From NCBI GenBank assembly GCA_031002005.1, contig JARYHS010013631.1, positions 69,685,832 through 69,749,831 on the forward strand: a stretch of DNA of 64,000 bases, written 5' to 3'. The stretch comes from Vandiemenella viatica (Eukaryota; Arthropoda; Insecta; Orthoptera; Morabidae). Positions within the stretch are counted from its first letter, which is position 1. Every line of letters begins with the position of its first letter. Below the pieces are notes generated by a model that searched no databases, had not been told where the DNA came from, and saw only the letters and a program-made list of their open reading frames with translations. The position numbers were made by a program, and so were the translations under genes. Shown piece by piece: positions 10,859 to 21,134 of this stretch.

Positions 10859-11785
10859 ATGGCTTGTGCAAAGTGTTCTGGTAGGCGTCTGGTTCTCGAG
10901 GAGATTCTTAATACTATGGCGTCTCTTCAAGCGCAGGTATGGAGCATCCTAGACGAGGAGCGGCAGTGCGTCGAAGAAATTCCGCAGCCAACTGTAGTGG
11001 AACCGGCAAGTTTGGATTTTCAGGTTCCAGTTGCAGAAAACGTCTGGCATCGTGTGGATCGGAGAAAGGCGTCGAAATTCCCAATTAGCCGAAGGGAAAA
11101 TGATACCTTGCCCCTAAGTAACGCGTTTTCTGTGTTGCAGGAGGCTGTAGATTCAAGCGCGAATGGCCCAGAAGAGCAGCAGCGAAGATTTACTCGCAGA
11201 CCGCGAGCCTTGCCAGGAAAAGGTTTACTGGTCATTGGCAGCTCGAACGTGCGACGGCTGGAGAAACCGCTACGGGAATTAGCCACGAAGAACGGTGCAG
11301 ATCCTCTTACTAACGTTCATTCCGTTTCTCTTTCAGGAGCAACCGTACCACGTGTCATGGAGGCCATTCCAAAAGCGATTAGGGAATCGAACTGCCGTCA
11401 GTTAAGAGTAGCTGCACACGTCGGCACTAATGACTCGTGTCGTGTTTCTATTCCAGATATAGTTAAATCCATGGACAAGTTGGGCCGAAAGGCGTATGAA
11501 GCCGCCCGGGAAAATTCAGTTTCATTGCAGTTTTCAATTTGTAGTGTGGTGCCGCGTGTCGATTGTGGGGAGGCTGTGTGGTGGAAGATCTTTAATTTAA
11601 ATATAATTTGCAGGAGCTGTGTCGTAAAAAACAACTGGGGCTTCGTCGACCTTCGTCCGATGATAGCTGCCAGCTGGGACGCATTTGACAGGTCGGGCGT
11701 CCACTACACACCTAGAATGGCGTCCAAGGTGGCTGCAAAAATATGGAACCGTCTTGATATTAATTATTTTTTAGGAACAGCATGA
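10859..11785 (+). CDS. LINE ORF1 with esterase (SGNH hydrolase-like) domain
   Basis: This is a 308-residue open frame from the ATG at 10859. An upstream TTG at 10841 is in frame, but ATG is the natural start. The N-terminus has a CxxC pair (CAKC) and a short helical stretch. Residues about 120-305 contain hydrolase-type blocks: VIGSSNVRRL (block I, with SN where many family members have DS), SLSGATV, HVGTNDSC (GTND block) and DRSGVHYTP (C-terminal D/H block). Esterase domains in ORF1 are an established feature of CR1-clade elements; their role may be lipid- or RNP-related and is unproven. The stop overlaps the ORF2 start as ATGA (11782-11785), which suggests coupled translation by termination-reinitiation. 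The frame is intact although ORF2 is not. Confidence 0.82.
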   Translation: MACAKCSGRRLVLEEILNTMASLQAQVWSILDEERQCVEEIPQPTVVEPASLDFQVPVAENVWHRVDRRKASKFPISRRENDTLPLSNAFSVLQEAVDSSANGPEEQQRRFTRRPRALPGKGLLVIGSSNVRRLEKPLRELATKNGADPLTNVHSVSLSGATVPRVMEAIPKAIRESNCRQLRVAAHVGTNDSCRVSIPDIVKSMDKLGRKAYEAARENSVSLQFSICSVVPRVDCGEAVWWKIFNLNIICRSCVVKNNWGFVDLRPMIAASWDAFDRSGVHYTPRMASKVAAKIWNRLDINYFLGTA

Positions 11786-14700
11786 GGCCCGAGGATCCTT
11801 CATTTCATCGAAGAGGATGTGCTGATAACATAGAAGCTGGTCCCGGTAGTGATGGCCCGAATAATTTTAATATTACAGCTCCAATTACTTCACCCGTTTA
11901 CGGTCAGAGTGCGAGTATGAAAAATGCTATTTTAGACTCCACAAATAACTATACGAAGCAGCTAAGGATAATGGTACTAAATTGTCGGAGTATTAGAGGG
12001 AAAGTAGCGGATTTTCACGCCTCAGTTGCGACTAATGATGTCGATATAATACTAGGAACCGAGAGCTGGTTGACGCCTGAAGTTGAATCTAGCGAAGTAT
12101 TTGGCCCTCATTTCAATGTTTTTCGGAAGGACAGAACTGTTTCAATGGGCGGGGGTGTGTCGTGGCCGTAAGTAAAACCGTTAATTGCTCTGTCGTAACT
12201 GAAACGGAAAATTTTTGCGAGTTAACATGGGTCAAGGTAAAAATTGGCAAAAATTTAAAGTTCATACTCGGGTCATTTATCGACCTCCGGATTCTGATTT
12301 AGCTAACGCGGAATACTTCAGAGAGTCGCTTAATAACATTTACAAAAAATTTCAAGGACATATATTGATCGTGGGTGGTGACTTCAACCTACCGTCGGTT
12401 AGGTGGGACACATACACGTTCAGGTTGGGTGGGAGAGATAGGTTAATTACCGAAACGTTTCTAGAATCATTTGCAGAAAGATCTCTTGAACAGATGGTCG
12501 AAGAGCCAACGAGGTGCGACAAAGATTCCTCGTCCATTCTGGATCTTTTTCTAATTAGCAATCCTGATATTGTAGATAAAGTTTGTATAGAAGACGGTAT
12601 AGGTGATCACAAGGCGGTTGTGGTAACGTTAAACTCTAGTCTGAGTCTGAAGCATGACAAAGAGAAACTCGTTTTTTGCTTCGATAAGGCAAACGATGCG
12701 GGTATGGTTGATCACTTTGCGAAGAATTTTGAAACGTATACGCAAAATACAAATATTGAGGAACTTTGGTTTAATTTAAAAGAACTAATATGGACCGGTT
12801 TAAACCAGTTTGTTCCTAAGAAGTGTATTAAGGACAGTAATAACTTCCCTTGGTTCAATAAGGAAGTGAAACGTTTGCTCAGGAGGCAAAGGCGTTTACA
12901 TGCCACGGTGAAAAAATCGGGGGACTCATCTAATCGTGCTAAATTAGTCCAGTTGCGTGCTGAAGTACGTAAGGCAATGCGCGATGCGTTTAAAGAATTC
13001 CAAGCCAGGAATTTATCCGAAGATCTTATTACTAATCCAAAAAAGTTCTGGTCGTATATCAAAGTAATAAGAGGCTCTCGTAAGGTTATGCCGTCGCTGA
13101 TTAAAGAAAATGGTGAATTATCAGAAACAAGCGTAGAGAGAGCAGAAATTTTGAATGATATATTTAAAAAGGCTTTCACGATAGAAAACTCAGAGGAGAT
13201 ACCGATATTTAACAATCGTACCGACAAAATTATGAATGATCTCGCTCTTGATGTCGAGGGAATAACTAAACTGCTTATGAATGTAAAAACCAATAAGGCT
13301 CCCGGACCAGACGGTATTCCTACAAGATTCTACTCAAGATATGCAAAGGAAATTGCACCGTATTTGGTCTCTCTGGACATGGGCGCCGGGAGGGGGGTGC
13401 AAGGGGGTGCACTTGCTGCAAGGGGGTGCACTTGCACCCCCCTGACATCCCGGGTCGCCGTGTGGGCAGTAGTAGAGCTAAAAAAAAAAAAAAAGGTCGC
13501 CCGGAAATTTTTGGGCTGATAGGGGGGGGGGGGCACCAACGCAGCCCTGGGTGCACCCCCCTAGAAGCAATCCTGCCGGCGCCCATGTCTCTGGATCAAG
13601 GAAAAATACCAGCCGAATGGAAGACCGCTATCGTAAGTCCAGTGTTTAAAAATGGGAATGTTAATGATCCTCAGAATTATAGGCCGATCTCGTTAACTTC
13701 AATATTTTGCAGGATTTTAGAACATATCATATATTCAAATGTCATGCGATTCTTGGATGAAGGTGAGCTTTTAAATCCAAATCAACATGGATTCAGAAAA
13801 GGCCGATGCTGCGAAACACAACTTGCACTTTTAATTCACGACTTGTGCCGAATTATAGATGAGCAATCCCAGGTTGATTTGGTTCTATTAGACTTTAAAA
13901 AAGCTGTTGACACTGTGCCTCACACTAGGTTACTTAGGAAACTTCGCGGTTACGGCTTATCTAGACAAATATGCGACTGGGTTGCAGACTTCCTGAAGGG
14001 CAGAACACAGTGTGTAGTTCTCGACGGTGAGCATTCATCACTTACTGAAGTGGGGTCTGGAGTTCCCCAGGGAAGCGTGTTAGGGCCTCTGTTGTTTCTC
14101 ATATACATCAATGATCTATGCGACATAATAGGGGGGATGAAAAGATTATTTGCCGATGATGCTATTATTTATCGCGAAATAAAAACCCAGGACGACTGCG
14201 CTTTGTTACAAGACGATATTATGAAAATAATTGCGTGGTGCAAAGATTGGCAGTTGGAATTAAACGCTAAAAAGTGCCAAGTCATGCGTGTAAGTAAAAA
14301 GGTGACACCATTTACCTATGAATATACAATTAATGGCACTGTCCTTAGAACGGTAAATTCCGCTAAATACCTAGGGGTAACAATTAGTAATAATTTGTCG
14401 TGGAATGTACATATCGAGAATGTAATGGGAAAAGCAAATCGTATGCTCCGATTTCTAGGTCGTAATTTAAATCAATGCACTCAGGAAGTTAAATCGATTG
14501 TATACAAGTCACTAGTACGTCCTCACTTAGAGTATTGTTGTTCTGTATGGGGTCCCCATCAAAAGGGGTTAATGGAGGCCTTAGAGAAGGTCCAAAGAAG
14601 AGCCGCCCGATTCGTGACAGGTATATATAGTTGGAGGGAAAGCGTAAGTGCGATGTTGAAGGAGTTAGGTTGGGAAGACCTGGAACACCGAAGGCGTTGC

Positions 14701-14907
14701 TCTCGACGGAAGCTAATTGAAAAATTCACGACAGACGTATTTCGGAATGACAGCCAGCAAATATTGCTACCAGCAACATTCATATCTCGAAATGACCGCG
14801 ATAATAAGATAAGAGAAATCAGGGCCAGAACCGATTCATTTCTGTACTCATTTTTCCCCACGAGCGATTAGGGAATGGAATAGAAAGGATTTACCTGGCG
14901 AGTAAAC
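11782..14907 (+). pseudogene. LINE ORF2 (endonuclease plus reverse transcriptase), broken by frameshifts and a MITE
   Basis: ORF2 begins at 11782, overlapping the ORF1 stop. Endonuclease motifs: VLNCRSI, GTESWL, GGDFNLPSVRW, IGDHKAV. Reverse transcriptase motifs: NKAPGPDGIP, YRPISLTS, NQHGFRKGRCCETQ, GSGVPQGSVLGPLL, LFADDAIIY. The block LDFKKAVDTVPH has V where F is usual. Damage: a one-base loss near 12165 (the frame closes at 12171), a second shift near 12240-12260, the MITE at 13378-13587 between the APGPDG and YRPISL blocks, and a one-base shift near 14861. After that shift the normal ending (RAIREWNRKDLPGE) reads in another frame to about 14907. Removing the MITE and one target copy would rejoin the two reverse transcriptase halves. 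Confidence 0.9.
13378..13587. mobile_element. 210-bp MITE with 8-bp target duplication inside the LINE reverse transcriptase
   Basis: The ends are inverted repeats CATGGGCGCCGG / CCGGCGCCCATG. They are flanked by a perfect 8-bp duplication, TCTCTGGA, at 13370-13377 and 13588-13595. The interior holds G- and C-rich GGGGGTGCA(A/C) motifs and an A-run. An 8-bp duplication fits hAT or P-type elements. The ends are not the usual CAGGG of hAT elements, so the superfamily is unresolved. An open frame crosses each junction, so conceptual chimeric peptides appear on both strands; these are shadows, not genes. Confidence 0.9.
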
Positions 14908-15141
14908 TTAAAATCCGACAGGAGTAGCTTTCGATAAAGCACTCCAGCCATCCTGATCTGGGTTTTCCATGGTTTTCCCAGATCACTCCACACGAATGCG
15001 GGGATGGTTCCTCACAATAGCCCATGGGCGCCTCCTGCCATATCCCTTATAACCCTTCCAAACCATAACCCTTTTCGATAGGTGCAATGCACCCTCCGCC
15101 ACACACTTTTGGTGAATCGCGGAGTAATAATAATAATAATA
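14908..15141 (+). other. LINE 3'UTR with an embedded SINE-A-like body and (AAT)n tail
   Basis: Positions about 14950-15030 read CTGGGTTTTCCATGGTTTTC, then CAGATCACTCCA, then GGGATGGTTCCT, in the order and spacing of the SINE-A body. The tRNA-like head is missing and a different 3' end follows. The tail is AATAATAAT... at 15124-15141. Either the LINE captured an old SINE, or the two element types share a body module. Confidence 0.65.
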
Positions 15142-15600
15142 ACCTGCGTTAGGTCAAACTTTAATTAGTGTGAATACAGCTTTGTTGTAGGACATAAATG
15201 CGGATATTTAATTGACGTTTTGTTACCGGTTATCTAATTAACGAGCATGCAATAATAGCGTTGAATTTGATTACCATGATATTCCAAAGCTTTGTGTTTT
15301 GTGAGGTATAATGTTGTTATTTCACTGAAATTCCATTATCGGACATCGAATCGGAGACCACAGAACACGCAATAATACCGTCAATTCATACGCTATGTGA
15401 ATTATTATAAATAACACATTACATTTTGGGGAATTAACTCAAAGACAAAACCGGACAGCGGTCACCATCGAAGAATTCCTACAGGATAGTGGTTCTAATG
15501 GCGTTTTAAACTGGATTTAATTGGAGAGGTGCCCTTGTGGACTGAAGATCTGCAACCGACACTAAATTGTGCTAGAATTCCTGTTCCGTATGATGTAAAA
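15142..15600 (-). repeat. repeat X, copy 2, proximal half (right of the inserted LINE)
   Basis: On the minus strand this aligns with about 8060-8524 of copy 1. CCTAACGCAGGTT is the complement of 15141-15153. AAAGCTGTATTCACAC, ACACAAAGCTTTGGA and GGTTTTGTCTTTGA follow in the same order as in copy 1. The two copies are clearly diverged (many substitutions and small indels), much older than the LINE insertion between them. Confidence 0.65.
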
Positions 15601-16340
15601 TAATTTGTCTAAATTCTCAAAAATTATACTCGACTTCATAATTTTTTTTTTTTTTAAGTCAGCCACTGATGCTAAAATTTACTTGATTTTGAGCTACAAA
15701 GAACTACCCAAGCTACCGTTTACAGCTCGTCCAGCAGAGGAAAAAGGTTTTTCAATTTTTTTATTTTTTTCATTGGATAATGCAGATGTGATCAGCCTAA
15801 AGAGTTATCAGTTCCAGATCATTTTTGTTCCCAGGTCTATCTAAAAACGCCGTTCTCTAGGAACTTAAAATTTGTCTCCACTATCGATAATATCCTGTAT
15901 TTGAATAACAACTACTTATAATTTTTACATAAAATATAATTTGTAAGTTATGAGCAAAACGAGTAAAAACTGTTCTTTGGATCCCACAAAAACATTTTAT
16001 AGTAGTGGTAGTGTGAGGCAAGGAGCTGGCGTGGAACTACAAACTTGCGCGTATTAATTCACGATATAAAACTGTAAGTATTTAGTAATATAAGACAACC
16101 AATTTACAAACACAAAAATCAAGTAACATTATTGTGTATGTATGTATATGTGTATATATGTTTACCTAGGGCACTGAACATGTCTTAAATAAAGAAGAAA
16201 CTCGTTTGCCGTATAAAGCATTTGTTTCAGTTGCAAGACGGAAGAATAACAAAACAGTTACTAACTAGTAAAAGTTTTATTTTGCGTTTACTTTGCCATA
16301 TAGTAACACTATTTTAATGAAAATGCTTCTTTTTTTTTTT
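15601..16340. other. unassigned AT-rich DNA
   Basis: Contains T-runs near 15643-15655 and 16329-16343 and a (TATG)n-like stretch near 16137-16160. No frame or repeat boundary was recognised. It might include the far end of repeat X copy 2. Confidence 0.3.
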
Positions 16341-16344
16341 TTAA

Positions 16345-16580
16345 GGAGCGTGGTGGCTGAGCGGCAACCTCTGATCTCGCATTCGGGATGACGCGGGTTC
16401 GAATCCCCGTCCGGCCGTTCCGATTTTTATTTTCCTTGGCTTACGGAAATTACTCTAAGCAAATACTGGGATGGTCGTTCAGAAGGTCATGGCCTAATTC
16501 CTTTCCGTTATTAAGTCCAGTCCTTTCCCGCTTCTAACGACCTTGACGTCATCGAGGTTAGGCATAAAGTCATAAGCACA
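16345..16580 (+). mobile_element. SINE-A-like copy, diverged
   Basis: The tRNA-like head carries an A box-like GTGGCTGAGCGG (about 16351) and a B box GGGTTCGAATCCCC (about 16394). The body is strongly diverged but in the same order (ACTGGGATGGTCGTTCAGAA, ATGGCCTAATTCCTTTCC). The 3' end has GACGTCATCGAGG. No clear target duplication was found. Confidence 0.75.
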
Positions 16581-16877
16581 TTAGAAAATGTTTTTGATTC
16601 AGAGTGCATTAGATCCATACGGTTGCAGAAGGTACTACATATAACAAAATATATGAATGGTCTTGAAGGATTCACAAGCGGCGTGGGAGGGTCATGGAGC
16701 GAAGTCAGAACCTAACCTGAAAATGTGTCAAGCACTAATTTTTGGGAGCGTCAAGTTCGACTCGCATTTGGTAGGTTGTTTTTCACAGTACTAAAACACA
16801 TTCAGAGAGATTACTGCAATAAAATAGTCGAAATTTTTGCTAAGTCAGTTGCGTAACATTCCAAGCGAATTGTTCAC

Positions 16878-17119
16878 TTTTTTGTTACTTATGGCTTTAC
16901 GCTTCGTCGACGTCGAGGTCATTAAGGCGGGATGGGAGTGTGGACAAGGAACGGGAAGGAATTCGGCCATGGCCTTTTCAAGAAAGCCTCTCGGCATTCG
17001 CCTGGAGTGATTTGGGAATACCGTGGAAAACCCAAATCTGGATGCTCGGATGGGGATTCGAACCACCGTCCTCCCGAATGCGAGGCCAGAACGTTAACCG
17101 ATACACCACCACGCTGGGT
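16878..17119 (-). mobile_element. SINE-A, minus strand, with target duplications
   Basis: On the minus strand it has the A box near 17098, B box near 17060, the full body, and the CGACGTCGACGAAGCGTAAA-type 3' end. The flanks are GAATTGTTCAC (16867-16877) and GAATAGTTCAC (17120-17130), an 11-bp duplication with one mismatch. Its 3' end is the second tail type (GACGAGGCGTAAAGCC-like), unlike the copy at 477-716. Confidence 0.9.
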
Positions 17120-17130
17120 GAATAGTTCAC

Positions 17131-17675
17131 GATGGATCGCTATGTTCGGTACGGGGAATACGCTTATAAGCGACAGGACCGAGTAACCTATGAGTGATAA
17201 CGGATAAATATTCTGTCAAAAAGCGTAGTTTGTGGTCAAATTTCGCAGAATACTGTAGCGAGAAGATCAGAATTCAAATATGTTTTAATATTAAAACTCA
17301 TTTACACTGTTGGTATTCAGGAATTTAACTAATGTTTACAGAGTACGTCAATTAAGTTTTAGAGCAGACATTACAAAAAGTATTTACCTGAAAGAAATGA
17401 CTGTTATTATTTAGCCGTGCAATTACATTCCATCTCACTACTTACATCGATCTGCATATTTGTTTAACTTCAGGATGGTCGTTTGTTTTGATATTTGAAG
17501 TAACCGCTATATGAAGTTTTCTTGATGTCCGAAATAGCTAAAGTCCCTTAAGAAGGGATTCGCTTATGCAACTAAAAGTAAACGGCAGGCGCTAAGTCAA
17601 GGGAATAAGGAGGAAGGTCAAATACAAACATCCTTTGTTTGGCCAAAAGTCGCATGACAATGGTGACGTTGTCAG
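17131..17675. other. unassigned AT-rich DNA
   Basis: No frame, repeat or RNA structure was recognised. It ends at the left target duplication of a SINE-B copy. Confidence 0.3.
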
Positions 17676-17687
17676 AAGTGGCGTTGT

Positions 17688-17899
17688 TTGCCGGCCTCGG
17701 TAGCGTAGGGGATAGCGTACAGGTTCCGCGCCGCGTGCCGAAGGTCGCCGTTTCGAGTCCGGCCGAGGACATGGGTGTTTAAGTGTTGCGTGTGTGAATG
17801 TCGTGTCCGCCCTGTGATGTCCATACTTATCACTGGAAGATATACGATATTCCCATTGAGCTGGCTGTATGGCCTTAGTTGCCGAATGCCTCTAAACAA
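17688..17899 (+). mobile_element. SINE-B (second tRNA-derived family), with target duplications
   Basis: The tRNA-like head opens GCCGGCCTCGGTAGCGTAGG and has a B box GTTTCGAGTCCGGCC (about 17750-17765). The body contains GTGTTTAAGTGTTGCGTGTG and ends with GAGCTGGCTGTATGGCC...GCCGAATGCC before a short A-rich tail. A perfect 12-bp duplication, AAGTGGCGTTGT, flanks it (17676-17687 and 17900-17911). Head and body differ from SINE-A. Other copies are at 28809-29029, 29691-29895 and, more diverged, 30961-31192. Confidence 0.92.
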
Positions 17900-17911
17900 A
17901 AGTGGCGTTGT

Positions 17912-18290
17912 CATGCAAAGCCGATTTCTCGAGACTTGCACATTACTGTTTCTGCACGTCGATTTTTAATTGATTTTTTTTTAGCAGTCTCTGTTACACT
18001 TTTGTTGTATGTTACATTTGCAGTTTATCCCTCCGTAGTAAATTCTGTGTGAATTACCGTAATTTCAACAGTACATAAAGGTCTATTCTCGTTAACTTAG
18101 ATTATTTTTAAATGGATTAAACACTAATGCAATGAAATGCTAACGTATGTATCGCCGGATGGTGTGGTGTATAAGCATCATATGCCTGGAAAGCCTCCAT
18201 TCTAACATTAATTATTAGGTCGTCAACACTATCTTAAGTGTTTCAATGTATCCTTCAGTTCTAGAAACATTTCGTTCTATCTGGAGTTAA
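17912..18290. other. unassigned AT-rich DNA
   Basis: No feature was recognised. Confidence 0.3.
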
Positions 18291-18294
18291 TCTC

Positions 18295-18645
18295 TCGATC
18301 TCTACATACTACAACCTACATCCTCAATTATCTGTTTCATATATTCTAATCTTTGTCTTCCTCTACAGTTCTTACCATCGTCTGTTCCCTCCACCAGCAA
18401 ATTAACCAATCCAGCATGCCTTAAAATGTGGCCACCAACCTGTCTCTTCTTTCTGTAAAATTCTTCCACAAACTTCTTTCCTCACCCATCATTTCCAAAA
18501 CATGTTCATTTCGTACTTTATCTGCCTATTTAATTTTCAGCATCTTCCTATAGCACCTCATTTCAAATGCTTCAATTTTCCTTCTTTCTGGTATTTCTAA
18601 AGTCCATGTTTTGCTGCGATGAAGTGTTGTGTTTCACGTTCAGAA
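18295..18645 (-). pseudogene. non-LTR retrotransposon ORF2 C-terminal fragment (RTE-like)
   Basis: On the minus strand a frame reads HRSKTWTLEIPERRKIEAFE, then MRCYRKMLKIK, then a stop, then ADKVRNEHVLEM, then FYRKKRQVGGHILRH, then LLVEGTDDGKNCRGRQRLEY. The order 'WTL...R.IEAFEM.CYRRML...ADKV.NE.VL...R...GHILRH...EG...GRGR...EY' is the conserved tail after the reverse transcriptase in many endonuclease/reverse transcriptase elements of the RTE type. There is no catalytic core here, and neither end is preserved. The clade assignment is tentative. Confidence 0.7.
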
Positions 18646-18649
18646 TTTT

Positions 18650-19801
18650 AAAAATTCCTGAATCCTAGATCAATATTTGAAACTAAAAGACTTCTCTTTT
18701 TCATAAAACATCTTTCTGCTTTTAACATCTTTCTTGTTTCGGCCATCAGTTTAAATTATACTTCCTGAGTGGCAGAATTCATTTACTTCTTCTATCTCAT
18801 CCGATCCTGTTTTTTGTATTTAATCTACTATTATCGTTATCAATTTTACTGCATTAAACCACTTTTATGATTTAACGAGTTCGATGAGTCTGTCAACCTA
18901 CTTCAAGTTTCTGATGCCAAAGTTTCAGCTATTATAGAGGTGGATAAATATATAGCCTAACCTCTTCTACCGAGAAACTTGAACCATCTTGTGTGGTGGG
19001 ATGAAAGAAAGAGAATACTTCCTACTTTGTAAAAATTACTCTTGCTGTCGACGTGCCCTAAAGCCACAACAACAACGACAACAACAAATTACTACTGAAA
19101 AGACTATACATTTCAGAAACATTTTTGATATTTGGAGATTTCATAACCATCTCAGTATCTGTGGGTCAGCCGACCAGTACAGATGTCTCCACACCTGAAG
19201 AAGACGGCGGAGCCAGCCGTCGAAATATTGTGTTTCCACAACACTATCCGGCGGTACACCTGTGAAGACTACATTGCAGTCATACGCAGGGAAAGTATTC
19301 GTTCTTACGAAGTTAGTTCATTTTCCAAAAATCAACACAAATGCTTTTTGAAATAGTAATAGTAAAATAGTGTAATCTTCTTTTCTAAATTCCATCATTA
19401 TGATTGCAAATTTAGTATTCTGATTTGTTTAAATAATAAAAAAAATACAAATTAATCACTAAATAAAAATTCAGTTATTTTAATTATTATTGGTTAATAA
19501 AATCCCCCATCAGTTATTTAGATATTAATATTTTATCAACAATAAATTAAAATCAAAATAAGTATATATTTTAGGCCAAATTCTATAGTTTTTTATAAGC
19601 CTATTTCCATACAGATTTATTTTTGCTTCATCTTTCAACAACAATAAAACATGGGATGATTTCACAAGTGAATTCCATCATTTACATAACTACGCTCGCG
19701 TTTAAAATACAATCTTTGTCGTATGAACTTTGCAAAGTTCGTGGCTCGACTAATTCAAGCGTCAAGCAGAAGGCCACGCCACCGCACATCTCCGTGCTAG
19801 C
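18650..19801. other. unassigned AT-rich DNA with one repeat-like motif
   Basis: Near 19190-19240 the text CACCTGAAGAAGACGGCGGA then GCCGTCGAAATATTG resembles a phrase common in dispersed insect repeats. A related phrase (CGAACGCGTTTCGCC) occurs on the other strand near 22403. No coding or terminal signals were found elsewhere in the stretch. Confidence 0.3.
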
Positions 19802-20038
19802 TTTTTTCCTTCCTTACAACTATACGCCTCGTCGACGTCGATGTAATTAGAGGCATGAAAGGATCGGTACTAGGAACGGGAAGGAATTCGTCCATGGCCT
19901 TTTAAAGGAAGCACTCGCCTGGAGTGATTTGATGAAACCATGGAAAACCCAAATTTGGATGCCCGGACGAGGATGCGAACCAGCGTTTACCCGAATGCGA
20001 GGCCAGTGCGTTAACCGCTCACCCTCCACGCTCAGTTT
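19802..20038 (-). mobile_element. SINE-A, minus strand
   Basis: Head, body and the CGTCGACGTCGATG-type 3' end are all visible on the minus strand, with the B box near 19975. It is flanked by CGTGCTAGC (19793-19801) and CGTGCTCGC (20039-20047), a 9-bp duplication with one mismatch. A small deletion removes part of the GCATCCCGGCATTC segment. Confidence 0.85.
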
Positions 20039-20047
20039 CGTGCTCGC

Positions 20048-20930
20048 CACCCGCCATCCCGCCGCTCTAGTGGCGCATTCACAGTCCAACTTGTAGGACC
20101 TACGACGATCCGATTTTCGATAAAGAACTCTTAATGGGCCGTAAAAGGGGTTACAGGATTACATGTAGGAAGTGGTGGATGTTGTACATCTCCCAGGCAA
20201 CCAAAATGGTTCCTTGCTGTCCAACAAGCTATAGATATTGAAGGAAGCTATTGGTGGAAACATCCTACAAGTGTGCGATAAGGCACTGGTGTGCCGCGAT
20301 AAAGTATGAGTGGAAAGGATTGCTTGGAACATTTTGTTGGACCCTTCTACTAGCGTGAATAGGTGAGCGTATCTTTCGGTAGTTCTAGAGCTAGACGGAT
20401 GTCCTTTTTAAGTTGAACATTGAATAGTCCGCTTTACTTTACATGCAAGATGAAACTTGTAAATTCGTCGCTTAAAATTTCTTCTATTTTAAACCATATG
20501 CTTATCTATTTCATCCTGATAACATTCACTTTCAGTAGAAAGAAAAGCAAACTTACATTAACTGATAGTTAAATTACTTCCCGACATTATGCTTTTGCTA
20601 ACAACATACGTATTCCAGCTACGGTAAGAACACGCTCTACAAAAACTGTTCATCATCGACAAACGAGATCATCCCCGAACACGTGGGCCCGTTCAGATTG
20701 ACGAGTAAACCTGACAGTATTGTTAGTTTATGCATGATTTTCTGGATCATCGTATTTCCTCAAATTCGGACTTGATGTTGTTTCATCTCGACTGTAGATG
20801 CATTGTCAACATTAGGCGCATGTACATTTTAACTGTAACACTAAGAATTTCTATCAAAGAATTATCAGACTACTAGAAAATTAAATTTACATCTGCACAG
20901 TTTAATCAACGCTGGCATCCGTAATTAAAT
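20048..20930. other. unassigned DNA
   Basis: No frame, repeat or RNA was recognised. Confidence 0.3.
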
Positions 20931-21126
20931 AGGCATTCGGGAAAACATGGGTTCAAATTACAGTCCCGGAAATCCAGATTTGGGTTTTCCATGATTTCCC
21001 CTAATCACTCCATGCGAATGCCGAGATGGTTCTTTCAAAAGATCATGGCCAAATTCCTTCCTGTTGCTTTCCCCCAGTCCTTTAACGTCTCCAGTGAACT
21101 CGACAACGACGAGGCGTAAAGCTACA
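20931..21126 (+). mobile_element. SINE-A, 5'-truncated or diverged head
   Basis: It starts in the head (AGGCATTCGGGAAAACATGG), with a degenerate B box GGTTCAAATTAC. The body (TTTGGGTTTTCCATGATTTC) is clear and it ends GACGAGGCGTAAAGC. The next element begins only 8 bp away. Confidence 0.8.
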
Positions 21127-21134
21127 TATATATA

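Larger units (their letters stand above)
10550..15141 (+). mobile_element. second CR1-like LINE, apparently full length, inserted in repeat X
   Basis: The element has a 5'UTR of short tandem repeats, an esterase-type ORF1, an ORF2 with endonuclease and reverse transcriptase, a 3'UTR and an (AAT)n tail at 15124-15141. Both ends are supported by comparison with repeat X copy 1, where the flanks join as one continuous sequence. A 5-bp duplication, AACCT, is possible (10548-10552 and 15141-15145), though its boundary is ambiguous. ORF1 is open. ORF2 has several frameshifts and a 210-bp MITE. This is a different family from the copies at 2.3, 43.8, 53 and 54.8 kb, with roughly 30-40 percent residue identity by eye in the reverse transcriptase. 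Confidence 0.88.

Noticed and set aside
13426..13587. Open frame starting inside the MITE and running into the LINE reverse transcriptase
   Set aside because: It is an artefact of the MITE insertion. The native reverse transcriptase frame begins upstream of 13370.
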